From: Streptomyces griseosporeus
GTDB lineage: Bacteria > Actinomycetota > Actinomycetes > Streptomycetales > Streptomycetaceae
Length of the DNA: 64,000 nucleotides
NCBI RefSeq assembly: GCF_014656055.1
Contig: NZ_BNBR01000009.1
Span: 1 to 64,000, forward strand
Direction: 5' to 3'
The position numbers and the translations under genes are program-made. The notes under the pieces are model-generated. The model saw only the letters and a program-made list of their open reading frames with translations. It searched no databases and was not told the DNA's origin. The first letter of the stretch is position 1. The number at the start of each line of letters is the position of its first letter. Of the stretch, positions 7,808 to 15,606 are shown piece after piece.

Positions 7808-8449
7808 TCATCCGGACAGACCGTGACGAACGGCCCAGAGGGCGGCCTGGGTGCGGTCCGCCAGGTCGAGCTTCATGAGGATGTTCGAGACGTGGGTCTT
7901 GACCGTCTTCTCGGAGAGGACCAGCGCACGGGCGATCTCCCGGTTGGAGCGGCCGTCCGCTATCAGGCCCAGCACCTCGCGTTCCCGTTCGGTGAGCGAG
8001 CCCCCGCGGCCCTGTCCGGAGCCGGCTTCCTCCTGGGAGAGCAGGGCGACCGCCACCTCCGGCTGGAGCAGGACGTGGCCGGCGTGGACGGAGCGGATGG
8101 CGCCGGCCAGCGCGTCGGGGTCGACGTCCTTGTAGACGTACCCGGCGGCTCCCGCGCGCAGGGCGGGGACGACCGTGCGCTGCTCGGTGAAGCTGGTGAC
8201 GATCAGCACGCGCGCGGGGTTGCCGAGTTCGCGCAGCTTGCGCAGGGCCTCGACGCCGTCCATGCCCGGCATCTTGACGTCCATGAGGAGGACGTCGGGC
8301 TTCAGTTCCTCGGCGCGGGCGATGCCCTCGGCGCCGTCGGCGGCCTCGCCGACGACCTCTATGTCGTCCTGTACCTCCAGGAAGGTGCGCAGGCCCCGGC
8401 GGACGACCTGGTGGTCGTCGACGAGCAGCACCCTGATTGCGTCAGCCAC
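7808..8449 (-). CDS. NarL/FixJ-type response regulator
   Basis: This 213-aa regulator has a receiver domain (residues 5-120) with acidic pocket DD at VLLVDDHQVV, phospho-acceptor Asp in LLMDVKMPGMDG, and the Lys in YVYKDVD. A LuxR-type helix-turn-helix follows (LTEREREVLGLIADGRSNREIA to KTHVSNILMKL, about 150-205). Its start overlaps the end of the histidine kinase gene by 8 bp, so the pair is translationally coupled. The regulon is unknown; the adjacent chaplins are candidates only by position. Confidence 0.95.
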   Translation of the reverse strand: MADAIRVLLVDDHQVVRRGLRTFLEVQDDIEVVGEAADGAEGIARAEELKPDVLLMDVKMPGMDGVEALRKLRELGNPARVLIVTSFTEQRTVVPALRAGAAGYVYKDVDPDALAGAIRSVHAGHVLLQPEVAVALLSQEEAGSGQGRGGSLTEREREVLGLIADGRSNREIARALVLSEKTVKTHVSNILMKLDLADRTQAALWAVRHGLSG

Positions 8450-9587
8450 CGGGGACCTCCATCTCGATCGCGGTGCCCTTGCCGGGCGCCGATTCCACCG
8501 TGAGCCGGCCGCCGACGCCGCTCGCCCGGTCCCGCATGGACACCAGGCCCAGATGGCGTCCGGCGCGGCGCACCGCCCGGGGGTCGAAGCCGCGGCCGTC
8601 GTCGGTGACGCGCAGGACGGCGCCGGTGCCGCTGCGGTCCAGGGTCACGTCGACGTGGTCGGCGCCGGAGTGGCGCAGGGCGTTGTGCAGGGCCTCCTGG
8701 GCGACGCGCAGTACGGCTTCCTCCTGGGCGGCGGGCAGGGCGCGGATGCCGCGGGCCGCGAAGGTGACGCGGGCGCTGTGGGCGCGGTCGAGGACCTGTA
8801 TCTGGGTGCGCAGGGTGGCGACGAGGCCGTCCTCGTCGAGGGCGGCGGGGCGCAACTCCACGACGGCGGCACGCAGTTCGTCGGCGGCCTCGGCGGCGAG
8901 CACGGCCACCTGGTGCAACTCGCCCTTGGCGCGGGCGGGGTCGCGGTCGACGAGGCGGGCGGCGGCCTGGGCGGTCAGGCGCAGGGAGAACAGCTTCTGG
9001 CTCACCGCGTCGTGCAGTTCGTGGGCGAGGCGGGAGCGCTCCTCGGCGATGGTGAGTTCGCGGCTGCGCTCGTACAGGCGGGCGTTGGTGAGGGCGATCG
9101 CGGCGTGCTGGGCGAGGATGCCGAGCAGTTCCTCGTCCTCCGCGGTGAAGCCGCAACTGCCTTCCCTCTTGGGGCAGTTCTTGTTGGCCAGGAAGAGGGC
9201 GCCGATGACCTCGTCGCCGTCGCGGATGGGCAGGCCCAGGAAGTCGGACATGTCGGGGTGGGCGGAGGGCCAGCCCTCGAAGCGGGGGTCCTTGCGGACG
9301 TCGGCGAGGCGCTCGACCCTGGCCTCCTGGAGCATGGCGGCGAGGATGCCGTGCTGGCGGGGCAGGGGGCCGATGGCCCGCCACTGCTCGTCGCTGACGC
9401 CGTCCACCACGAACTGGGCGAAGCCGCCGTGGTCGTCGGGGACGCCGAGCGCGGCGTACTGCGCGTCGAGGAGTTCGCGGGCCGAGGCGACGATCGTCTT
9501 CAGGACGTCGCGGACCTCTAGGTGCCTGCTCATGGCCAGCAGCGCGGAACTGACCGCGGCGAGGCCGGACCGTGGACCGTGGCTCAT
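8442..9587 (-). CDS. GAF-domain histidine kinase (NarL/DesK class)
   Basis: This 381-aa kinase has an N-terminal GAF domain (about 20-170: DAQYAALGVPD, FLGLPIRDGDEVIGALFLANK, FTAEDEELL). A HisKA_3 dimerisation domain follows, with phosphorylatable His in RLAHELHDAVSQKLFSL, and then a HATPase domain (N-box HNALRHSGAD, G-box TDDGRGFDP). No membrane span is visible, so the sensor is cytosolic, like DevS/DosT-type GAF kinases. A Cys pair in NKNCPKREGSCGF is notable and could bind a metal or sense redox (inference). Partner of the downstream regulator. Confidence 0.94.
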   Translation of the reverse strand: MSHGPRSGLAAVSSALLAMSRHLEVRDVLKTIVASARELLDAQYAALGVPDDHGGFAQFVVDGVSDEQWRAIGPLPRQHGILAAMLQEARVERLADVRKDPRFEGWPSAHPDMSDFLGLPIRDGDEVIGALFLANKNCPKREGSCGFTAEDEELLGILAQHAAIALTNARLYERSRELTIAEERSRLAHELHDAVSQKLFSLRLTAQAAARLVDRDPARAKGELHQVAVLAAEAADELRAAVVELRPAALDEDGLVATLRTQIQVLDRAHSARVTFAARGIRALPAAQEEAVLRVAQEALHNALRHSGADHVDVTLDRSGTGAVLRVTDDGRGFDPRAVRRAGRHLGLVSMRDRASGVGGRLTVESAPGKGTAIEMEVPGG

Positions 9588-9809
9588 GTCCTCACGGTAC
9601 CGGCGGGGTGTGACACCGCGGATCCGACCTCTGACGGCCGCCGCCTAAGTCCCGGGGCCTAGGTCGTGCACGGCGTCCGGAGCAGCCGGGCCTAGGCCGA
9701 AGTGCCCCGCCGCTTTGCTGCTCGCGGCCGAGGCCGGGGCGGGGGCGGCGTTCCTACGGTGAGGTCGTCGCCGCAGGAGCGGTGGCCGAGGGACGAGGAG
9801 GCGGGGTTC

Positions 9810-10508
9810 ATGGCGGTGGCGATCATCACGGGCGCTTCGCGGGGGCTGGGGCGTGCGCTCGCCGGGGCGCTGGCGGCGCGGGGCTGGGACCTGGTGCTGG
9901 ACGCGCGGCACGCGGGGGCGCTGAAGGAGGTGGCGGCCGGGCTCGCGGAACACGGCACGCGCGTGGAGGCGACGGCCGGGGATGTGACGGACGCGGGGCA
10001 CCGGGCGGAGCTGGTGGCCGCGGCCGGGCGGCTGGGCGGGGTGGATCTGCTGGTGAACAACGCGGGGATGCTGGGCGCCGAGCTGCTGGTGCCGCTCGCC
10101 GAGCAGCCGCTGGAGGGGTTCCGGGCGGCGCTGGAGGCCAATCTGGTGGCTCCGCTGGGGCTGCTCCAGGAGGCGCTGCCGCAGCTGCGGCGGTCGGCGG
10201 CGGGTGCCGTCGTCAACGTGAGCTCGGACGCGGCGGTGACGGCGTACCGGACGTGGGGGGCGTACGGGGCGACGAAGGCGGGTGTGGACCTGCTGTCGGC
10301 GGTGCTGGCGGTGGAGGAGCCCCGGCTGCGGGTGTGGTGGGTGGATCCGGGCGGGATGCGCACGCGGATGCTGGCCGCTGCCGAGCCCGGCGAGGACCTG
10401 ACGAGGACGCCGGCGCCGGAGGAGGTCGCGCCCGCGTTCCTGCGGCTGCTGGACGAGCGGCCGGCGAGCGGCCGGTACACGGCGTCGGCCCTGCTGGAGG
10501 AGCGGTGA
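9810..10508 (+). CDS. Short-chain dehydrogenase/reductase
   Basis: This 232-aa SDR has the NAD(P) motif TGASRGLGRA (residues 7-16), the NNAG motif in LLVNNAGMLG, and a canonical catalytic triad in NVSSDAAV with Tyr and Lys in YGATK. ATG at 9810 is chosen because the Rossmann strand starts at once and GAGGAGG lies upstream. The stop overlaps the next start in GTGA, so it is coupled to a QueA-like gene. Substrate unknown. The fixed pairing with the QueA-like gene suggests a shared pathway, but this is inference. Confidence 0.92.
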   Translation: MAVAIITGASRGLGRALAGALAARGWDLVLDARHAGALKEVAAGLAEHGTRVEATAGDVTDAGHRAELVAAAGRLGGVDLLVNNAGMLGAELLVPLAEQPLEGFRAALEANLVAPLGLLQEALPQLRRSAAGAVVNVSSDAAVTAYRTWGAYGATKAGVDLLSAVLAVEEPRLRVWWVDPGGMRTRMLAAAEPGEDLTRTPAPEEVAPAFLRLLDERPASGRYTASALLEER

Positions 10509-11641
10509 CCCTCGCGCTGCGCGTCCCGGAGCAGCTGTCGGCGCGGGTGCCGGCCGAGCAGCGCGGGCCGGGGCTGGACCGGGACGCCGTACGGCTGCTG
10601 GTGTCGCGGGGCACCGAGGTGGCGCACCACGCCTTCCTGGAGCTGCCGGCGCTGCTGCGGGCCGGGGACGTACTGGTGGTGGACACCTCGCCGACGCTGG
10701 CCGCGGCGGTGGACGGGTGGCTGGGGCACGCGTGCGTGGTGGTGCATTTCTCCACGCGCGGGGACGACGGGCGCTGGGCGGTGGAGCTGCGGGAGCCGGA
10801 CGGCCGGGGCACTACGCGCGCGCGTGCGGGAACGTACGCGGGTGAGGAGGTACGCCTGCCCGGCCGGCTCCGGCTGGTGCTTCAGGAGCCGGTGAGCGCG
10901 GGCAGCGGGCGGCTGTGGTGGGCGCGGGTGTCCGGTGGGGCCGCGGGCGCAGCGGAGGCGGCCGGGCGGGCGGTGCCGGGGCTGCTGCGGGAGTACGGGC
11001 GGCCCATCCGGTACTCCTACACGGAGCGCGATCAGCCGCTGCCGGTGTACCAGACGGTGTTCGCGGTGCCGTCGCCGGACGGGGCGGGGAGTGCGGAGAT
11101 GCCGAGTGCGGGGCGGCCCTTCACCGCGCGGACGGTGCTGGAGCTGGTGCGCCGGGGGGTGCAGTTCGCGCCGGTCACGCTGCACACGGGGGTGGCGTCG
11201 GCGGAGGCGCACGAGCCGCCGTATCCGGAGCGGTTCGCGGTGCCGGAGGCGTCGGCGCGGGCGGTGAACGCGGCGCGGGCCGGGGGCGGGCGGGTCGTCG
11301 CCGTGGGGACGACCGCGGTGCGGGCGGTGGAGTCGGCGGCCGGCGCGGACGGGGTCGTACGCGCGCGTGCGGGCTGGACGGATCTGGTGGTGACGCCGGA
11401 GCGGGGGGTGCGGGTGGTGGACGGGCTGCTGACCGGGCTGCACGAGCCGGAGGCCTCGCATCTGCTGATGCTGGAGGCGGTGGCGGGGGCGGCGGCGGTG
11501 CGCCGCGCGTACGAGGAGGCGCTGCGCGGGCGCTACTTGTGGCACGAGTTCGGGGACGTGCATCTCGTCCTCCCCGAGGAGGCCCTCACACAGAGCATTG
11601 CTCCAGCAACTGGCGGTGAGACCGCGACCGGCCCGATGTGA
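10505..11641 (+). CDS. QueA-like S-adenosylmethionine:tRNA ribosyltransferase-isomerase family protein (divergent)
   Basis: This 378-aa protein aligns by motif with QueA, which transfers the ribosyl part of SAM to preQ1-tRNA in queuosine synthesis. Recognisable blocks are LLRAGDVLVVDTS (for L..GD.LV.N.T), RYSYTERDQPLPVYQTVFA (for the YQTVYA block), VTLHTGVAS, and VVAVGTTAVRAVES. Key family residues differ: PTAGLHFT is here PSAGRPFT, and the EEHxMHSE block is EAHEPPYPERF. It starts with GTG overlapping the SDR stop. No tgt or queG is visible nearby. It may act on another substrate; the broad family call is safe, the reaction is not. Confidence 0.85.
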   Translation: MTLALRVPEQLSARVPAEQRGPGLDRDAVRLLVSRGTEVAHHAFLELPALLRAGDVLVVDTSPTLAAAVDGWLGHACVVVHFSTRGDDGRWAVELREPDGRGTTRARAGTYAGEEVRLPGRLRLVLQEPVSAGSGRLWWARVSGGAAGAAEAAGRAVPGLLREYGRPIRYSYTERDQPLPVYQTVFAVPSPDGAGSAEMPSAGRPFTARTVLELVRRGVQFAPVTLHTGVASAEAHEPPYPERFAVPEASARAVNAARAGGGRVVAVGTTAVRAVESAAGADGVVRARAGWTDLVVTPERGVRVVDGLLTGLHEPEASHLLMLEAVAGAAAVRRAYEEALRGRYLWHEFGDVHLVLPEEALTQSIAPATGGETATGPM

Positions 11642-11704
11642 GCCCGCGCATAGGGCGCAGGTCACGTACGACCCGAAATAGGAGACATAGGGTCCCGGTA
11701 TGAA

Positions 11705-11734
11705 CGGGGCAGACGGTCCAGTCTGTCCCGTTTT
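11705..11734 (+). terminator. Intrinsic terminator after the SDR/QueA-like pair
   Basis: A 10-bp stem with one G-U pair (CGGGGCAGAC at 11705-11714 with GTCTGTCCCG at 11721-11730) is followed by TTTT. It ends the two-gene unit 64 bp past its stop. Confidence 0.85.
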
Positions 11735-11820
11735 GCCATTCCCTGATCCACTATGGGGGATCGTACGTCACACCTTTGCCACAGAATTTTGCGGCCGCTA
11801 AGAATTGCTCCGTCGCTCAG

Positions 11821-11845
11821 CGCCGCGGGTTCGAACCCCGCGGCG
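11821..11845 (+). promoter_or_regulatory. Leader hairpin with T-arm-like loop upstream of the transglycosylase
   Basis: CGCCGCGGG (11821-11829) pairs perfectly with CCCGCGGCG (11837-11845) around a TTCGAAC loop. It lies 75 bp before the transglycosylase start and so probably in its 5' leader. It resembles a tRNA T-arm but no tRNA body surrounds it. Similar murein-hydrolase genes in this genus can be riboswitch-controlled (c-di-AMP), but I cannot match the riboswitch consensus here, so function is open. Confidence 0.5.
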
Positions 11846-11919
11846 TTCGTGTGGGAAGTACCCGTTGTCCGCTGCCGGACATGAGCGACCTCCGCGCTAT
11901 TCGAAGAGGTCCTTTCGCC

Positions 11920-12705
11920 ATGCCCAAGAACCCCATCCTTCGTGGTCACAGTCGTCGCCTGACCAAGCACCACAAGATCGCGATCGCCGGTGTCAGCGCC
12001 CTGGGTGCCGCCGCCATCGCCTTCTCCGCGGTCCCCAGCAGCGCCGAGACCACCACCAGCGAGGTCGCCGCGTCCACCCAGCAGGTCGTCGCCGGCAGCG
12101 GGAAGATCGAGAACGTCAAGACCAGCCTCACCGACCAGCTGGCCGCCGCGAGCGTGAAGGCCCAGGCCATCGCGGCCCAGCAGAAGGCCGAGGCCGAGGC
12201 CCAGGCGAAGGCCGCCGCCGCCAAGCAGGCCGCCGCCAAGGCCGCCGCCGCGAAGCAGGCCGCCGCGAAGAAGGCCGCCGCCGCGGCCGCCGCGAAGAAG
12301 GCCGAGGCCGCCCGCAAGGCCAAGGAGGCCGCCAGCCGCGCCGCCAAGCGCGCCGCGCTCAAGAAGGCCGCCGTCAAGAAGTACCCGAACAACCTCGACG
12401 GCTGGATCCGCGAGTCGCTCGCCATCATGAAGAAGCACGGCATCCCGGGCACCTACAACGGCATCCACCGCAACATCATGCGGGAGTCGTCCGGCAACCC
12501 GATGGCGATCAACAACTGGGACATCAACGCGATCAACGGCATCCCGTCCAAGGGCCTGCTCCAGGTGATCCCGCCCACCTTCAAGGCCTACCACGTCCCC
12601 GGCACGTCCTGGAACATCTACGACCCGGTCGCCAACATCACCGCCGCGTGCAACTACGCGGCCGACCGGTACGGCTCCATGGACAACGTCAACAGCGCGT
12701 ACTGA
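11920..12705 (+). CDS. Secreted lytic transglycosylase (SLT domain)
   Basis: This 261-aa protein has a long twin-positive signal region (RGHSRRLTKHHKIAIAGVSALGAAA, cleavage near SSA) and an Ala/Lys-rich helical spacer (about 70-150). The C-terminal soluble transglycosylase domain carries the catalytic Glu in IMRESSGNPMAIN (about 190), then GLLQVIPPTFKAYHVPG and a NITAACNYAADRYGS end. It should cleave peptidoglycan glycan strands during growth or sporulation. ATG at 11920 is preferred because AGAGGT sits 12 bases upstream; an in-frame ATG at 11881 would add 13 residues. The Lys/Ala spacer may bind anionic wall polymers (inference). Confidence 0.9.
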   Translation: MPKNPILRGHSRRLTKHHKIAIAGVSALGAAAIAFSAVPSSAETTTSEVAASTQQVVAGSGKIENVKTSLTDQLAAASVKAQAIAAQQKAEAEAQAKAAAAKQAAAKAAAAKQAAAKKAAAAAAAKKAEAARKAKEAASRAAKRAALKKAAVKKYPNNLDGWIRESLAIMKKHGIPGTYNGIHRNIMRESSGNPMAINNWDINAINGIPSKGLLQVIPPTFKAYHVPGTSWNIYDPVANITAACNYAADRYGSMDNVNSAY

Positions 12706-12735
12706 GGCAGGCGCGGGCCTCACTACGTAAAGCTG

Positions 12736-12770
12736 AAGGGCGGCACCCACCTGACAGGGGTGCCGCCCTT
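12736..12770. terminator. Bidirectional terminator
   Basis: A 13-bp perfect stem, AAGGGCGGCACCC (12736-12748) with its complement (12758-12770), lies between the convergent transglycosylase and FHA-ABC genes. The A- and T-ended arms suit termination from either side. Confidence 0.9.
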
Positions 12771-12787
12771 CGGCGTCCTACGGCGCG

Positions 12788-15379
12788 TTACTTGCGCATG
12801 ACCTCCGGCTCGTGGCGGCGCAGGAAGCGGGCCACGACGAAGCCGCACGCCACGCCCAGCGCGAGCAGCACGCCCATGTCGACGCACCACTGGCTCAGCT
12901 CGTGCTCCCACAGCGGGTCCGGGTTGGCCGGATCCCACGGCAGCAGCACGTTCAGCTGGGCCGTCGTCCCCGCGGCGGACACCGCCCAGCGGGCCGGCAT
13001 CAGCCAGGCGATCTGCTCGACGCCGATCTTGTCGTGCAGCTGGAAGAGGCAGCCGGTGAAGACGACCTGGACGATCGCGAACATCACCAGCAGCGGCATG
13101 GTCTTCTCGGCGGTCTTCACCAGCGAGGAGATGATCAGGCCGAACATCATCGAGGTGAAGCCGAGCGCCATGATGGGCAGGGTGAGCTCCAGGACGGGCG
13201 AGCCCGTCAGCAGCAGCCCCTCCTTCGGCATCTTGTCGCCGCGGTAGAGCAGGCCGATCGCGCCCAGCAGCCCGCCCTGCACCGCCGTGATCACGCCGAG
13301 CACGATCACCTTGGACATCAGGTACGCCGAGCGGGACAGACCGGTCGCCCGCTCCCGTTCGTAGATCACCCGTTCCTTGATCAGCTCACGCACCGAGTTC
13401 GCCGCGCCGGCGAAGCAGGCGCCCACGGCGAGGATGAGCAGGATCGTGCTGCCGTCCCGGTTGGAGAAGGGCGGCTTGCCCTTGGCCGGTCCGAGACCGA
13501 GGCCGTAGTCGGCCGGGATCAGGGCGCTGACCACGCCGATGACCGCCGGGAGGGCGAACATCAGGGCGATGAAGCCCTTGTCGGAGGCGATGACCGACGC
13601 GTACCGGCGGACCAGCGTCACCAGCTGCGAGCCCCAGCCCTGCGGCTTGGGCGGCTTCATCGCCTGCAGGGCCGGCATCTGTACGGCCTGCGGGGCCACC
13701 GCGTCGATGTCCGCGGCGTACATCTGGTAGTGCTGCGAGCCCTTCCAGCGGCCCGCCCAGTCGTAGTCGCGGTAGTTCTCGAAGGCGGAGAAGACGTCGG
13801 CCCAGGTGTCGTAGCCGAAGAAGTTCAGCGCCTCCTCCGGCGGGCCGAAGTAGGCGACCGCGCCGCCCGGCGCCATCACCAGCAGCTTGTCGCACAGCGC
13901 CAGCTCGGCCACCGAGTGGGTGACGACGAGGACCGTGCGGCCGTCGTCGGCGAGGCCGCGCAGCAGCTGCATCACGTCGCGGTCCATGCCCGGGTCGAGG
14001 CCCGAGGTGGGCTCGTCCAGGAAGATCAGCGACGGCTTGGTCAGCAGCTCCAGGGCGACGGAGACGCGCTTGCGCTGGCCGCCGGAGAGGGAGGTGACCT
14101 TCTTGTCCTTGTGGATGTCGAGCTTGAGCTCGCGCAGCACCTCGTCGATGCGGGACTGGCGCTCGGCGGCCGTGGTGTCGGCGGGGAAGCGCAGCTTGGC
14201 CGCGTACTTCAGGGCCTTCTTGACGGTCAGCTCCTTGTGCAGGATGTCGTCCTGCGGGACCAGACCGATGCGCTGGCGCAGCTCGGCGAACTGCTTGTAC
14301 AGGTTCCGGTTGTCGTAGAGGACCTCGCCCTGGTTGGCGGGCCGGTAGCCGGTGAGCGCCTTGAGCAGGGTGGACTTGCCGGAACCGGACGGGCCGATGA
14401 CCGCGATGAGCGACTTCTCGGGCACGCCGAAGGAGACGTCCTTCAGGATCTGCTTGCCGCCGTCGACCGTGACGGTCAGGTGGCGGGCCGAGAAGGAGAC
14501 CTCACCGGTGTCGACGAACTCCTCGAGGCGGTCGCCGACGATGCGGAACGTCGAGTGGCCGACGCCGACGATGTCGGTCGGGCCGAGCAGCTGCGAGCCG
14601 CCCTTGGCGATCGGCTGGCCGTTGACGTACGTGCCGTTGTGCGAGCCGAGGTCGCGGATCTCCATGCGCCCGTCGGGCGTGGAGTGGAACTCGGCGTGGT
14701 GCCGGGAGACCTGGAGGTCGGAGACGACCAGGTCGTTCTCCAGGGCACGGCCGATGCGCATCACACGGCCGAGGGAGAACTGGTGGAACGTGGTGGGGCT
14801 GCGGTCGCCGTACACCGGCGGCGCCCCCGCGCCGACGCCGGGAACCTGCTGCGCGTAGCCCTCGGCCGGGCTCTGCTGCGGGATGCCGGGCGCGCCCTGC
14901 TGCCAGCCGGCCTGCTGCGGAGGCACCTGCTGCTGCGGCACCTGATGCGGGGCCGCCTGCTGCTGGACCTGCTGGTGGGGCGCCTGCTGCTGGGGCGCCT
15001 GGGCCCAGCCCGGGTCGGCCTGCTGTGCGGCGTACGGCTGCTGCGGCTGCGCCTGCGGTGTCGCGACGGCGGCAGCGGCACCGGAGAGGTTCAGCCGCGG
15101 GCCGTCGGTGGCGTTGCCGAGGTTGACCGCCGTGCCGGGCCCCAGCTCCAGGTGGTGGATCCGCTGGCCCTGCACGAAGGTGCCGTTGGTGCTGCCGTGG
15201 TCCTCGATGACCCAACTGCGGCCGTTGAAGCTGATCGTGGCGTGACGCCAGGAGACCCTGGCGTCGTCGAAGACGACGTCGCCCTGCGGATCACGTCCGA
15301 GGGTGTATGACCTGGACGGATCGAGCGTCCAGGTACGTCCGTTTGATTCCAGTACGAGTTCCGGCACTCCATGCCCCAC
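12788..15379 (-). CDS. FHA-domain ABC exporter (Rv1747-like, ATPase and permease fused)
   Basis: This 863-aa protein has two FHA phosphothreonine-binding domains: residues ~25-75 (LGRD, RHATISF, STNGTFVQG) and ~200-265 (IGRALENDLVV, SRHHAEFH, HNGTYVNG). A Gln/Pro/Ala-rich linker lies between them. An ABC ATPase follows (Walker A GPSGSGKST, signature LSGGQRKRVS, Walker B LIFLDEPTSGLDPGMD), and then an ABC2-type permease with about six membrane segments (~620-850). This is the architecture of M. tuberculosis Rv1747, whose FHA domains bind Ser/Thr-kinase-phosphorylated sites and which exports lipooligosaccharide precursors. No kinase gene is adjacent. Control by a PknF/PknB-type kinase is therefore inferred from family knowledge. 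Confidence 0.95.
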   Translation of the reverse strand: MGHGVPELVLESNGRTWTLDPSRSYTLGRDPQGDVVFDDARVSWRHATISFNGRSWVIEDHGSTNGTFVQGQRIHHLELGPGTAVNLGNATDGPRLNLSGAAAAVATPQAQPQQPYAAQQADPGWAQAPQQQAPHQQVQQQAAPHQVPQQQVPPQQAGWQQGAPGIPQQSPAEGYAQQVPGVGAGAPPVYGDRSPTTFHQFSLGRVMRIGRALENDLVVSDLQVSRHHAEFHSTPDGRMEIRDLGSHNGTYVNGQPIAKGGSQLLGPTDIVGVGHSTFRIVGDRLEEFVDTGEVSFSARHLTVTVDGGKQILKDVSFGVPEKSLIAVIGPSGSGKSTLLKALTGYRPANQGEVLYDNRNLYKQFAELRQRIGLVPQDDILHKELTVKKALKYAAKLRFPADTTAAERQSRIDEVLRELKLDIHKDKKVTSLSGGQRKRVSVALELLTKPSLIFLDEPTSGLDPGMDRDVMQLLRGLADDGRTVLVVTHSVAELALCDKLLVMAPGGAVAYFGPPEEALNFFGYDTWADVFSAFENYRDYDWAGRWKGSQHYQMYAADIDAVAPQAVQMPALQAMKPPKPQGWGSQLVTLVRRYASVIASDKGFIALMFALPAVIGVVSALIPADYGLGLGPAKGKPPFSNRDGSTILLILAVGACFAGAANSVRELIKERVIYERERATGLSRSAYLMSKVIVLGVITAVQGGLLGAIGLLYRGDKMPKEGLLLTGSPVLELTLPIMALGFTSMMFGLIISSLVKTAEKTMPLLVMFAIVQVVFTGCLFQLHDKIGVEQIAWLMPARWAVSAAGTTAQLNVLLPWDPANPDPLWEHELSQWCVDMGVLLALGVACGFVVARFLRRHEPEVMRK

Positions 15380-15606
15380 TGAGTTGTCCCCCGAGTTACC
15401 CCCGTCGCAGGGAGTCTAGGGATGTCGAACATCGGGGGGAACTATTTCAGGAGCGGCCCCCTGACCGAAAGTCGGGCCTTGTGAAGTCCGCGAAGGGACG
15501 CTTCGGCCGGTGCCGTTGACGGGGTGGAAACCGGACCGGAGAGTGGTAATCCCCGCGAGGGGGGACAAGCGCGGCGGACGCCGCGCCGCGGATCGGGGGG
15601 TCTGCC

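Noticed and set aside
11810..11850. tRNA gene
   Set aside because: Only a T-arm-like hairpin is present; no acceptor, D or anticodon stem can be folded around it.
12812..15310. Long open frame (832 codons) on the plus strand opposite the FHA-ABC gene
   Set aside because: It mirrors the strong third-position GC of the true gene. Its product is a compositional run of Ala/Gly/Arg/Asp/Val without a domain, whereas the minus-strand product has clear FHA and ABC motifs.
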